DNA of 64,000 nt from Lachnospiraceae bacterium (GTDB lineage: Bacteria; Bacillota_A; Clostridia; Lachnospirales; Lachnospiraceae), in contig JAGAIR010000002.1 in the NCBI GenBank assembly GCA_017626435.1, positions 186,001-250,000 of the forward strand, read 5' to 3'. The first letter of the stretch is position 1. Each line of letters begins with the position of its first letter. A program made the translations under genes and the position numbers. Below the pieces are notes generated by a model that saw only the letters and a list, made by a program, of their open reading frames with translations, had not been told where the DNA came from and ran no database searches. This document shows positions 36,044 through 44,843 of the stretch, piece by piece.

Positions 36044-36562
36044 TTAGCATTTCTCTGGTTCCGGATATGTCTCGCCAAAGGTTTCTGCTGTGACTTTGAT
36101 CATCATCTGCGGCTCCATTGGTGCATCAGAATAATCCGTTTCAACAGTAGCAATCTTATCCACTATCTCCTGTCCTTCTGTTACCTTTCCAAATGCTGCA
36201 TATGCCCCATCCAGATGAGGAGCATCCTTATGCATAATAAAGAACTGGGAACCTGCCGAATCCGGCATCATAGAACGTGCCATAGAAAGAACACCTGCAG
36301 AATGTCTCAGATCATTGTCAAAACCATTCTGGGCAAATTCACCTTTAATGGAATACCCCGGTCCTCCTGTCCCTACTCCATCCGGGTCTCCTCCCTGAAT
36401 CATAAATCCGGCAATGACTCTGTGAAAGATCAGACCATCATAAAAGCCTTTGTTTACCAGAGAGAGAAAATTGTTTACTGTATTTGGTGCAACATCCGGA
36501 TAAAGCTCCGCCTTGATCACACCCTGTGTCGTTTCAAATGTAACAATTGGATTCTGTGCCAT
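36044..36562 (-). CDS. Cyclophilin-type peptidyl-prolyl isomerase (cytoplasmic)
   Basis: A 172-residue foldase without a signal peptide. The active-site block [18 protein letters not shown] and SQFFIMHKDAPHLDGAYAAF are complete, so catalysis is expected. The start is ATG 36562 (MAQNPIVTFETTQGVIKAEL) after AAAGGAATTC; an in-frame ATG upstream would add an unsupported leader. It closely parallels the exported lipoprotein at 1901-2581 over the catalytic domain, suggesting paralogues in two compartments. Confidence 0.95.
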   Translation of the reverse strand: MAQNPIVTFETTQGVIKAELYPDVAPNTVNNFLSLVNKGFYDGLIFHRVIAGFMIQGGDPDGVGTGGPGYSIKGEFAQNGFDNDLRHSAGVLSMARSMMPDSAGSQFFIMHKDAPHLDGAYAAFGKVTEGQEIVDKIATVETDYSDAPMEPQMMIKVTAETFGETYPEPEKC

Positions 36563-36648
36563 AATTGTTGAATTCCTTTCTTTTTTATAATCTGAATCTA
36601 TGATAACGGAATCCCTCAAAAATGTAAAGATGCAGTTGCGTGCTTCCG

Positions 36649-38031
36649 TTAATTCATCTCCAGCTTTTCCATCTGCTGCAGGATATCATGATCCGGACTC
36701 ATATTCTCCGGAATTGTTGTGGCATTGACACGTTCCGTACTGAATAATATTCCGCGTGCTGCAGCCACCTGCCAGGAGCTTTCCTTCTCCTCCAGCTTTT
36801 CCTTGATTTGTTTCTTTTCACTCTCTAATTTTTCCCACACACACGCCATATCCAACCTGCCATCTTTGATTTTTTCAATACATTCCAAAGAAGTATTGCT
36901 CCCTTTCATTATCTGTACTGCTGCAATTTGGGGAACTCCTCTCCAATAATATTGATTTGCTGTCAGCAGCCACCCTTCCTTCTCCTTCTTCGCCTGTGCA
37001 AAAGCACCACTCCCAGCAGGAAGCCCCCCCTCTTTTTTGGAGTCATCATATAAATTCCGGGGCAAAAGATAAATGTCTCCCAATCGTTCTTTATCTCTTT
37101 TGTCGTAACCGGTCGTTTCAATTTCTATTCTGTGTTCATCAATTTTACGGATTCCTTTTATACTGCCAAGGCCCGTTTCTCTCTCCGGATACAGGCTCTG
37201 CAGAGTCGCACATCGGACCGCTGTACTGTAATCATCCCCTGTCACCTGAGACAGTTTCCGATAATCTGTTCCATATTGGGCCGCGATATCTTTTATCACC
37301 TGTTCTTTCGTTTTTCCCTTTCCGCTATAGGTAGTATCCAGGGCATAAAATCTTGCAAAAAGCATAGGAACCTCTGGATATTTTTTTGTAAATTGACCAT
37401 ATGCCCTGTTCAGGTAAACAGATTCCGTCCATGCATATTCCTGAATAAGAGCCGGCTGAATTATTTCCTTCTGTATTTTTTTCTTCCAGGATTTGTCAGG
37501 ATGAGAAATTATCTTTTCGATGTTTTTCTTTATTTTTTGTAAAGAGTTTCCTTCAGCCCCATACTGGTATTCCTCCAGACCAACAATGTCCACCTGATTG
37601 ACCTGGTCAAACCCCCGATATCCTGTCTGGCATCGAAGATAATAATTAAACACCAGATCATCAGCCGTCAGCTGGTTTCCCTCTGCATCCCGGATCTTCT
37701 CATTCAATGTAATTTCATATACTGTCCTGGAATCTTTTTTCCCATCCCGGATAACCGAAATACTTCCGGCATCCTCTGATAATTTACCATTACTGTCTTT
37801 TTGCAAAACTTTGGAATATAAAAGAGACAACAATCTGGCATCCCCCAGGGTAAGATAAAAAAAAGGAGAAATCTCCTCACTGATTTCTCCTATGTACAAA
37901 TTTAATTCATTTTCCCGTGGTGACATGGTACTCGCCGTTTCAACAGGATGAGCTTTCTCTGAAAAACATCCTGTTGCAAGAAGCAGTACACTCAAAACGA
38001 CACAAAAATATTTTGTCTGCTTTTTTTTCAT
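36649..38031 (-). CDS. Short extracellular solute-binding lipoprotein (SBP family 5-like)
   Basis: A 460-residue lipoprotein with signal peptide and lipobox (VLLLATGC). The body resembles peptide/nickel-binding proteins: ENELNLYIGEISEEISPFFY at the start, VYEITLNEKIRDAEGNQLTA followed by DDLVFNYYLR, and later GSGAFAQAKKEKEGWLLTAN. Family 5 proteins normally have about 500-560 residues; this one ends early, near residue 460, after a GILFSTERVNATTIPENMSP segment. No permease or ATPase genes are adjacent. It may be an orphan receptor, or a protein that lost its second lobe's end. Confidence 0.75.
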   Translation of the reverse strand: MKKKQTKYFCVVLSVLLLATGCFSEKAHPVETASTMSPRENELNLYIGEISEEISPFFYLTLGDARLLSLLYSKVLQKDSNGKLSEDAGSISVIRDGKKDSRTVYEITLNEKIRDAEGNQLTADDLVFNYYLRCQTGYRGFDQVNQVDIVGLEEYQYGAEGNSLQKIKKNIEKIISHPDKSWKKKIQKEIIQPALIQEYAWTESVYLNRAYGQFTKKYPEVPMLFARFYALDTTYSGKGKTKEQVIKDIAAQYGTDYRKLSQVTGDDYSTAVRCATLQSLYPERETGLGSIKGIRKIDEHRIEIETTGYDKRDKERLGDIYLLPRNLYDDSKKEGGLPAGSGAFAQAKKEKEGWLLTANQYYWRGVPQIAAVQIMKGSNTSLECIEKIKDGRLDMACVWEKLESEKKQIKEKLEEKESSWQVAAARGILFSTERVNATTIPENMSPDHDILQQMEKLEMN

Positions 38032-38211
38032 TCTGTTTCTGTCCTCCTGCCTTTTATTTTTCTATTATCATAGATTAAGAATAGAATACGGAAAGATCGT
38101 TTTTGACGCAAGTAAAAACCTTCGACAAAATATCTGGTCTTTTTACCTGATAAACTCCATACAATAAATAGAATCCATAAGGAGCTGTCCCAAAAACGGG
38201 ATAATATTTAT

Positions 38212-38814
38212 ATGAAATCAAAAAATGAAACCAGAATAGGAAACTCTCCTATGCCTTTTATCATCGCTACCTTTTTTTCCCTCGGACTTGGTGCAGGCTG
38301 TCTGACTGCCCATTTTTTCAAAACAAGTCTTTATGCCCCTATACTGGGATTTTATCAGACACTTCTGACCCAGCTTCCGACAGTAGATATTGATTCCAGC
38401 ACCCTTTTTCTGCTTGCCTGCAAGAAACAGATAAAATATTTTCTGCTGCTCTGGTTTTTTTCATTTACCAATATATGGAAATACTATTATCGTATTTTCC
38501 TTGCTTACCTTGGTTTTCAGAATGGTTTACTGCTCTCTTTCTGTCTTCTCATGAGTGGTCTGCCCGGAATTGCAGGATTTCTGTGTTTTATCCTGCCACA
38601 GTCCCTGCTATATGTTCCCTCCTATTTGATATCCATCTATCGTGGGCAGCTTATTTATGAAAATCTCACAAAAGACTCTCTCTGCACAAAAAAAAGCCAG
38701 CTGATCATCCATCAGCTGCCTTCTTTCCTGGTGGCTGTCTCCTTATTACTCCTGGGCTGTCTGCTGGAGGGGTACCTTAACACTCCTCTCCTTCGCATGT
38801 TTTTTAAAATTTAA
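38212..38814 (+). CDS. SpoIIM-like stage II sporulation membrane protein
   Basis: A 200-residue protein with about five membrane helices, starting MKSKNETRIGNSPMPFIIAT. The GLGAGCLTAHFF motif in helix one and the central CKKQIKYFLLLWFFSFTNIW region match the SpoIIM family, whose member in B. subtilis works with SpoIID and SpoIIP in septal peptidoglycan hydrolysis during engulfment. The ribosome binding site is weak, with GGGATAATATTT upstream. Its end overlaps the convergent coaE gene by 11 bases. Whether it is the true engulfment SpoIIM or a paralogue is not certain. Confidence 0.72.
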   Translation: MKSKNETRIGNSPMPFIIATFFSLGLGAGCLTAHFFKTSLYAPILGFYQTLLTQLPTVDIDSSTLFLLACKKQIKYFLLLWFFSFTNIWKYYYRIFLAYLGFQNGLLLSFCLLMSGLPGIAGFLCFILPQSLLYVPSYLISIYRGQLIYENLTKDSLCTKKSQLIIHQLPSFLVAVSLLLLGCLLEGYLNTPLLRMFFKI

Positions 38815-39394
38815 CTGGAAGTCTGGCTCTGATCTGCTCTGTCAGATCCTCCTTCGTTCCGTCATTTTCCACAACCACATCACACCGACTGTAAAATTCC
38901 TGTACTGACAGCTGCTTTGACATAATAGATTCCGTCTTTTCTATGGTGTACCCTCTGTTGTCTGCCAGTCTCTCTCTGCGTATTTCATCAGAAACATGAA
39001 CATACCATATCTGGTCACAAAACCTGTCACATCCTGTTTCAAACAAAATTGCCGATTCCAGAATAATCATCCCGTCAAGGCTCTTTCGCTCCTGAATATA
39101 TTTTTTTATATATTCCAGCACAGCCGGATGGATGATTCCATTTAAGTCCGTTCTTGCCTGTTCATCCCGGAATATTACCAACGACAACGCCTCATGGTCT
39201 ACCAGTCCATCCTGATTCAATATCTGTCTGCCAAACCTCTCAATAATCTGCCGGTAGCCCTCTGTACCGGGTTCCATTGCCAGATGCCCCAGATCATCTG
39301 CAATCAATAGTTCTGCTCTACATTCTTCCTTTAATATCTGGGCTGCCAGTGACTTTCCACTGCCAACTCCCCCTGTCAAACCAATTACTTTCAT
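38804..39394 (-). CDS. coaE: Dephospho-CoA kinase
   Basis: A 196-residue enzyme for the last step of coenzyme A synthesis. The P-loop MKVIGLTGGVGSGKS is at the N-terminus, followed by LLIADDLGHLAMEPGTEGY (the DD substrate motif) and ILESAILFETGCDRFCDQIW with the LFE motif. The length is normal. It follows polA on the minus strand with an 80-base gap, a frequent polA-coaE pairing in Firmicutes. Confidence 0.97.
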   Translation of the reverse strand: MKVIGLTGGVGSGKSLAAQILKEECRAELLIADDLGHLAMEPGTEGYRQIIERFGRQILNQDGLVDHEALSLVIFRDEQARTDLNGIIHPAVLEYIKKYIQERKSLDGMIILESAILFETGCDRFCDQIWYVHVSDEIRRERLADNRGYTIEKTESIMSKQLSVQEFYSRCDVVVENDGTKEDLTEQIRARLPVKF

Positions 39395-39474
39395 ATCAGC
39401 TCCATTCCAGCCCGTCTTCTATGCCTTTCTATTTCTAATGATCTCATTAAGTACATAATACTGTTCCGGCAAGA

Positions 39475-42336
39475 CTAATGTGCCTCATACCAGTTTTCTC
39501 CTTCTTCTACCTCTACAACCAGAGGAACTTCCAGATCAGCTGCTCCTGCCATTTCTACCTGAAGAATTTCTTTCACCTGGGAAATCTCATCAAATGGAGT
39601 CTCCACCAGCAGTTCATCATGCACCTGTAATACTACTCTTGCTGACAGACCTTCCTTCCATAAACGCTGCGACACACGAATCATGGCAATTTTGATAATA
39701 TCCGCAGCCGTTCCCTGGATTGGCGAATTCATGGCAATGCGTTCCCCAAAGGAGCGCTGCATAAAATTGCTGGAGTTCAATTCCGGAACAGGACGCTTTC
39801 TGCCAAACATCGTACAGGCATAGCCTGTCTTCTTTGCTGTATCTACAAGTCCATCCAGATATTCCTTGATTGCGGGATATGTGGCAAAATACTGGTTAAT
39901 ATAGCCTTCCGCTTCTTTTCTTGATACATTCAGATCTTGTCCCAGTCCAAATGAACTAATTCCATAGACAATCCCAAAATTCACCGCCTTGGCATTTCTA
40001 CGCTGCAAATCCGTCACCTGGTCAAACGGCGTGTGAAATACCTTGGATGCAGTACTTCTGTGAATGTCCTGATTCTCACGGTATGCTTCAATCAGCTCTG
40101 GATCGCCGGAAAGATGCGCCAGCACTCTCAACTCAATCTGGGAGTAATCTGCATCCAGAAAAATACATCCCTCCTTCGGCTTAAACACCTTTCTTAACTG
40201 TCTGCCCAGCTCCATACGGATAGGAATATTCTGCAAATTCGGGTCTGTGCTGCTGATCCTGCCGGTCGCCGTAATGGTCTGGTTAAATTTTCCATGAATC
40301 CGGTGATCCTTTTCAATATATACTGGCAGTCCGTCTGCATAAGTAGATTTCAGTTTGGTCACCTGACGGTATTCCAGTATCAATGGAATAATAGGATCCT
40401 CCGATTTCAACTTTTCCAAAATATCGGCAGAAGTAGAATATCCCGTTTTCGTCTTTTTGGCAAATGGAAGCTTCATTTTCTCAAACAGGATTACCCCCAG
40501 CTGTTTTGGGGAATTAATATTAAATTCCTCCCCTGCCAGCGCGTAAATGTCCTTCTCCAGTTCTTCCACTCTTCCCTGCAGGAGATCTGACATTTCCAGA
40601 AGTTCCTGACGGTCTGCACGTACTCCCTGTCTCTCCATCTGATACAGGAAATAGGCAGTAGGCATTTCAATTTCACCAAACAGATCCCACATTTCCTGCT
40701 GCTCCAGCTCTTTCTTTAAAATCGGAAATGCCAGACAGGATACAAAAGAAAGGTTTCCCAGATACTGCAAAACCGTCTGAAGCATCCCCTCTTCCTGCTG
40801 TTCCATCAACTCCTGCATTGTTTTCTTACCAAACAACTCTGCATAGGACGAAAGGGTCATGTCAAGATAATCTCTCGCCAGATCATCAGCCTGATACGTA
40901 TCCTTTAAAGGATTTATCAAATAGGCAGCAATTTCCAGATCCACTACCTGATGGAACAGCTTTTCTCTCTGTTCCATCGTTTCATCCGCAAACGCTTCCT
41001 GTAATGGTGCTTCCCTCTTTTCATCTAATTCCTGCACAGGAGTTGACAGATGAAGGATATTTTTCCAGTTGATCAACGCGATATGGGACACTGCCTGCGC
41101 AAGCTGATGAACCTGTTCCAGCAGAAATTCTCCAGTCAGTTTATCATTAACCAGGGCACAGCCAGTCACTACTTCTCCCTGTTTTTCATAGGAAACACTG
41201 ATCCCATAGAACGGATATTCCTTTTCTGTCTCTTCCTCCTGAGCCATGGTGAAATCCATACTGTCATCAAATACCAGACTAAGCTGTCCGCGTGCTTTTT
41301 TCGCAGTCTTTTTCCTTTTTGCACCAGAGCTTGTCCATTCATCTCCCAAAAATGCCAGTCCGGCAGTATCCGGTTTCTGCTTCAACAGCTCTGTAAAAAA
41401 CTTTGTTACTTCCTTTTGGTCAGACAACGTCTGTACTTTCAGAGACTGAGTCATAGTCTGCATCTGTTCCTGGCCAAACCGTTTCAATAAAGATTTAAAT
41501 TCCAGACGTTTGATCATAACAAAGGATTCTTCATTAAACAGTTCCGGCAATTTTGCTTCCTCTAAAGTATAAGCCAGTTCACAATCCGTCTTAATGGTTG
41601 CCAGTTGTTTGCTTAAAAATGCCAGTTCCCGGTTAGCCTCCAGCAGATCATGGGTTCTTTTTGGGGTCACCTGCTCCAGATTTTTATAGGCATCTTCTAC
41701 CGTAGGATAGGCTGTCAGTATCTTCACTGCTGTCTTTTCTCCAATTCCCGGCACCCCTGGAATATTATCTGAACTGTCTCCCATAAGCCCTTTTAAATCT
41801 ACAATCTGTGGCGGAGTTAATCCATATTTTTCCACTACGTCCTGTGTGTGATAGTCCTCGATCTCGGTTCCCCCCCGTTTTGTCTTAGGTATCCTTATCA
41901 TTATCTTCTCCGTAGCAAGCTGCAGTAAGTCTCTGTCGCCTGACACCAGGGAAACATCAAGCCCCTCTTTCTCTGCCATTTTGGCTATGGTTCCAAGGAT
42001 GTCATCTGCCTCCAGCCCCTCCTTCATGACCATTCTGACTCCCATGCTCCCCAATACTTCCTGGATCAAAGGCACCTGTTCTATTAACTCCTCCGGCATA
42101 CCCTTCCGGGTTCCCTTATAGTCTGCATACATCTCATGCCGAAAGGTGGGATGCTTTACATCGAACGCTACCGTTAGATAATCGGGCTTCTCCTCATCCA
42201 GAATCTTCAGCATGATATTTAAGAATCCATAGACTGCATTCGTATGGAGTCCTTCTGAATTGGTCAGGTCAGGAACTCCATAAAATGCTCTGTTTAATAT
42301 ACTATGTCCATCTATCAATACAATTTTTCCGCTCAT
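39475..42336 (-). CDS. polA: DNA polymerase I
   Basis: A 953-residue repair polymerase. It has the 5'-3' exonuclease domain (about 1-290, VLIDGHSILNRAFYGVPDL; LKGLMGDSSDNIPGVPGIGE with its metal-binding Asp residues), a middle domain in which the acidic proofreading residues are not recognisable (AGLAFLGDEW in place of the DxE motif), and the polymerase domain with motif A DADYSQIELRVLAHLSGD and motif C VLQVHDELLVET. The start is ATG 42336 (MSGKIVLIDGHS) after GAGGAAAAA. Loss of 3'-5' proofreading is usual in many Gram-positive Pol I enzymes. Confidence 0.97.
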   Translation of the reverse strand: MSGKIVLIDGHSILNRAFYGVPDLTNSEGLHTNAVYGFLNIMLKILDEEKPDYLTVAFDVKHPTFRHEMYADYKGTRKGMPEELIEQVPLIQEVLGSMGVRMVMKEGLEADDILGTIAKMAEKEGLDVSLVSGDRDLLQLATEKIMIRIPKTKRGGTEIEDYHTQDVVEKYGLTPPQIVDLKGLMGDSSDNIPGVPGIGEKTAVKILTAYPTVEDAYKNLEQVTPKRTHDLLEANRELAFLSKQLATIKTDCELAYTLEEAKLPELFNEESFVMIKRLEFKSLLKRFGQEQMQTMTQSLKVQTLSDQKEVTKFFTELLKQKPDTAGLAFLGDEWTSSGAKRKKTAKKARGQLSLVFDDSMDFTMAQEEETEKEYPFYGISVSYEKQGEVVTGCALVNDKLTGEFLLEQVHQLAQAVSHIALINWKNILHLSTPVQELDEKREAPLQEAFADETMEQREKLFHQVVDLEIAAYLINPLKDTYQADDLARDYLDMTLSSYAELFGKKTMQELMEQQEEGMLQTVLQYLGNLSFVSCLAFPILKKELEQQEMWDLFGEIEMPTAYFLYQMERQGVRADRQELLEMSDLLQGRVEELEKDIYALAGEEFNINSPKQLGVILFEKMKLPFAKKTKTGYSTSADILEKLKSEDPIIPLILEYRQVTKLKSTYADGLPVYIEKDHRIHGKFNQTITATGRISSTDPNLQNIPIRMELGRQLRKVFKPKEGCIFLDADYSQIELRVLAHLSGDPELIEAYRENQDIHRSTASKVFHTPFDQVTDLQRRNAKAVNFGIVYGISSFGLGQDLNVSRKEAEGYINQYFATYPAIKEYLDGLVDTAKKTGYACTMFGRKRPVPELNSSNFMQRSFGERIAMNSPIQGTAADIIKIAMIRVSQRLWKEGLSARVVLQVHDELLVETPFDEISQVKEILQVEMAGAADLEVPLVVEVEEGENWYEAH

Positions 42337-42417
42337 TTTTTCCTCATTTCTGTGCTGCTTTTTTTCATAATGCAATGTTTGTGTCGCAGCGCAGGCACAA
42401 ACTTTCTCCTCCGGTTG

Positions 42418-42726
42418 TTAAAACAGTAATACCACTCCCATGCAGATAACCCCCAGAAGCAATAGCTTTTCAATATATAATATACGGTATTTCATCAAAT
42501 AATCCGCAGCGGAACGCAGTTTTTGCTCTGAGTCAATCCGAAAATGAGAAATGTTCTCCTTTTCATCCAGATAACGCATTCCCATTATCATAGTGTAATA
42601 GATATCATATTCTTCCCTGCATTCCTTACAGCTGTCCATATGATGCAAAAAAGCATCCAGATCAGCTATGCTCAGCTTGTCGTCAATGAAGGGAATAAAT
42701 TTCTTCTGCACTTCTTTACAATCCAT
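42418..42726 (-). CDS. Zinc-finger (zf-HC2) anti-sigma-like membrane protein
   Basis: A 102-residue protein starting MDCKEVQKKFIPFIDDKLSI. HHMDSCKECREE provides the His-x3-Cys-x2-Cys zinc motif of zf-HC2 domains found in anti-sigma factors. A single C-terminal helix (LLLLGVICMGVVLLF) anchors it. No ECF sigma factor gene is adjacent, so its partner is unknown. An in-frame ATG 48 bases upstream is possible, but the chosen start fits the domain edge. Confidence 0.75.
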   Translation of the reverse strand: MDCKEVQKKFIPFIDDKLSIADLDAFLHHMDSCKECREEYDIYYTMIMGMRYLDEKENISHFRIDSEQKLRSAADYLMKYRILYIEKLLLLGVICMGVVLLF

Positions 42727-42882
42727 CTTTCTATCAAGACCTTTCCTCGTCTCCTTTAGTATATGCAGCAGCATCTACTTATCTATCCTATGTTACCATA
42801 CTACACTTTCCCCGTCCAGTTTCCCTTCTCCTTCCTTTTCGGAATCCTTCGGTGCCTTATAGCATGCACTGACAATTTTCTA

Positions 42883-42911
42883 TTGACAAACAAGTAATAT
42901 AATGATAAAAT
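42883..42911 (+). promoter_or_regulatory. Promoter of tRNA-Leu
   Basis: TTGACA (42883-42888) and TAAAAT (42906-42911) are separated by 17 bases; transcription would start near 42918, about 20 bases before the tRNA. Confidence 0.8.
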
Positions 42912-42936
42912 TCTATCTGTTGTGAACATACGATAT

Positions 42937-43019
42937 GCCGCTGTGGCGGAATTGGCAGACGCACATGACTCAAAATCATGCGGTTAACAGCCGTGCCGGT
43001 TCGAGTCCGGCCAGCGGCA
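42937..43019 (+). tRNA. tRNA-Leu (anticodon CAA)
   Basis: An 83-nt class II tRNA with a long variable arm. The acceptor stem GCCGCTG pairs with CAGCGGC; the anticodon stem CATGA/TCATG holds loop CTCAAAA with anticodon CAA, reading UUG. The T-arm is CCGGTTCGAGTCCGG. CCA is not encoded. It stands alone with its own promoter and terminator. Confidence 0.97.
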
Positions 43020-43022
43020 CGA

Positions 43023-43056
43023 AAAGGCTTCTTAGTATCTATACTAAGAAGCCTTT
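43023..43056 (+). terminator. Terminator of tRNA-Leu
   Basis: AAAGGCTTCTTAGTAT and ATACTAAGAAGCCTTT form a perfect 16-bp stem with a two-base loop, four bases after the tRNA. It also points toward the end of the convergent gene at 43085. Confidence 0.9.
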
Positions 43057-43084
43057 CTTCTATCTGCAGTTTCAGATTAACTCT

Positions 43085-43573
43085 CTATGTGTTTCTCTTT
43101 CCTCTATATTCCTTTACCCTGATCCGGAATACTGCCACCTTTTCTACCATATCATCGGTAAAAGAAAATTCCCTTCCTGTCATATGTTTCATGATATCAT
43201 TCAAACCCTGTTTTTTTTCTTCTCGCTCTTCTACCAGTTCTACCACACCGGTCCCAACAATACTTTCATAACGATAACTGTAATCACATGCTGTATTTCC
43301 ATCCGTCAGGCCGCTTTTCTGATCCATAGTAAAACCACAGCCAATCACTTTTCCTTCTTCCTGTGCCTTTTTGACGATTTCATATTTCCTGCCAGCCATC
43401 GCTCCATGAAAATAAAGTACCAGCTCCCCTCTCTCCACTTTCATGCCATAGTTTACCGGAACAATATAAGGAAATTCCCCCGCAAATGCAACTCTACATA
43501 CTTGACATTCCTTGATGATCTGTAATTTTTCTTCTTCACATATGACTTCTCTCTCTTTTCTCCTCATTTCCAT
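43085..43573 (-). CDS. Pyridoxamine 5'-phosphate oxidase-like (NimA-type) flavin-binding protein
   Basis: A 162-residue split-barrel protein. The pattern CQVCRVAFAGEFPYIVPVNY followed by LVLYFHGAMAGRKYEIVKKA (strand, then HGA-x2-GRK) is typical of the NimA / PNPOx-like family that binds FMN, and some members reduce nitroimidazoles. YESIVGTGVVELVEEREEKK is the second half of the barrel. AAGGAGTGAA precedes the ATG. Substrate and physiological role are unknown. Confidence 0.88.
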   Translation of the reverse strand: MEMRRKEREVICEEEKLQIIKECQVCRVAFAGEFPYIVPVNYGMKVERGELVLYFHGAMAGRKYEIVKKAQEEGKVIGCGFTMDQKSGLTDGNTACDYSYRYESIVGTGVVELVEEREEKKQGLNDIMKHMTGREFSFTDDMVEKVAVFRIRVKEYRGKRNT

Positions 43574-43739
43574 TTCACTCCTTTTCCTTCATTTCCATTT
43601 TTCTCTTCTGGTACATAAGAAATCTCCCTAACCAAATCCTCCACACCGAACGCGTTCACAGAGCGGGAACTCCATGCGCATAAGTACACACCCATACGGA
43701 GAGTTTTTTACTATATACAACACACTTTTCCAATCAATT

Positions 43740-43767
43740 AAAAAAGGAGTAACCAAAAGGCTACTCC
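43740..43767 (-). terminator. Terminator after cheY
   Basis: On the minus strand GGAGTAGCC-TTTT-GGTTACTCC is followed by TTTTTTAATT. It ends the single-gene cheY transcript. Confidence 0.88.
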
Positions 43768-43795
43768 CCCAATCACTCTTACTATGTAAAACCCT

Positions 43796-44158
43796 CTATC
43801 TAATAACCTTCTTCACAGCTTCCAGAACACGGTCTGCCTGGAATGGTTTTACAATAAAGTCCTTTGCACCATTCTGAATTGCCTCAATAACCATCGCCTG
43901 CTGTCCCATGGCAGAACACATAATCACATTGGCGTTGGCATCTACTTCTTTTATTTTCTTTAATGCCTGGATACCATCCATCTCTGGCATAGTAATATCT
44001 AATGTAACCAAATCCGGTTTCAGCTCTGCAAACTTCTGAACAGCAGCTACTCCATTCTCTGCTTCACCCACTACATTATATCCGCCTTTTGTTAAAATAT
44101 CTTTCACCATCATTCTCATGAATGCTGCGTCGTCAACAATTAAAATATTATTACCCAT
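43796..44158 (-). CDS. cheY: Single-domain response regulator (CheY-like)
   Basis: A 120-residue receiver domain. The acidic pair Asp9/Asp10 (ILIVDDAAFMRMM), phospho-acceptor Asp54 (LVTLDITMPEMDG), the signalling Ser in MCSAMGQQ and the conserved Lys in DFIVKPFQ are all present, and no output domain follows. The sequence is closest to chemotaxis CheY. No che or flagellar genes are in the window, so it is an orphan here. The start is ATG 44158 after GGGAGAATTGAGC. It has a consensus promoter at 44219-44247 and its own terminator. Confidence 0.92.
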   Translation of the reverse strand: MGNNILIVDDAAFMRMMVKDILTKGGYNVVGEAENGVAAVQKFAELKPDLVTLDITMPEMDGIQALKKIKEVDANANVIMCSAMGQQAMVIEAIQNGAKDFIVKPFQADRVLEAVKKVIR

Positions 44159-44218
44159 GCTCAATTCTCCCTTACAATATTATAGTATAACTTCCCTAAA
44201 TAATATCAATTTATAGGG

Positions 44219-44247
44219 ATTATAACCCTTTTCGACAAAGTTGTCAA
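44219..44247 (-). promoter_or_regulatory. Consensus promoter of cheY
   Basis: Minus strand TTGACA (44247-44242), 17-base spacer, TATAAT (44224-44219): both boxes match sigma-A consensus fully. The predicted start is near 44212. Confidence 0.88.
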
Positions 44248-44281
44248 TATAACCAGGGCCATAGTAAGCAACGTCTGTCCG

Positions 44282-44734
44282 CTAAAAATACTTACGATTT
44301 CCCCATAAATTACTTCTTTTCAGATCAACATACTCGCTGTATGCTTTCTCCAGTATCTGCTTTTCATTGGAAAATTTAAGCAGATGATAGGCTTCATGGT
44401 ATTTATAAAAACCAGAATCCACAAAATACTCTTCGCGCTGTGGTTTGCTGTAATAACTTTCAGCCATCATCAGATACCAGTGTACATCCTTAACAACTGT
44501 GTCAGTAGAAGTATTAAATGTATATTGGCTTTTTCCAACATACTTAATAATACTGGCATCCGCACTCGTCTCTTCTTTTACCTCACGAATTGCCGTCTCT
44601 TTGTACTCTTCCCCCTCTTCCACAGTACCTTTTGGAAGCACCCAGCCTTCGTACCGGTTCTTATAATTTTTATACAACAGTAAAATCTTCCCTCTGAAAA
44701 TCACCACACCGCCACAACTTGTTGCCTCAATCAT
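44282..44734 (-). CDS. NUDIX hydrolase
   Basis: A 150-residue pyrophosphohydrolase. The Nudix box is GTVEEGEEYKETAIREVKEE followed by T-S-A, giving the G-x5-E-x7-R-E-x2-E-E pattern with metal-binding glutamates. The N-terminal strand ATSCGGVVIFRGKILLLY is typical. Substrate cannot be deduced; the family includes enzymes hydrolysing diadenosine polyphosphates and oxidised nucleotides. AGGAGGAATTGCA precedes the ATG. Confidence 0.92.
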   Translation of the reverse strand: MIEATSCGGVVIFRGKILLLYKNYKNRYEGWVLPKGTVEEGEEYKETAIREVKEETSADASIIKYVGKSQYTFNTSTDTVVKDVHWYLMMAESYYSKPQREEYFVDSGFYKYHEAYHLLKFSNEKQILEKAYSEYVDLKRSNLWGNRKYF

Positions 44735-44843
44735 TGCAATTCCTCCTTGTGGTTGTGCAAAATGTGAATATTATATTATCAATATACAATAGTATAACCC
44801 TTTTTTCCCTTCATTGCAATGTATTGGTTTTAATTTGTAACTT

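Noticed and set aside
42935..43525. Long plus-strand frame beginning at the tRNA gene
   Set aside because: It starts inside tRNA-Leu, crosses its terminator and runs antisense to the PNPOx-like gene.
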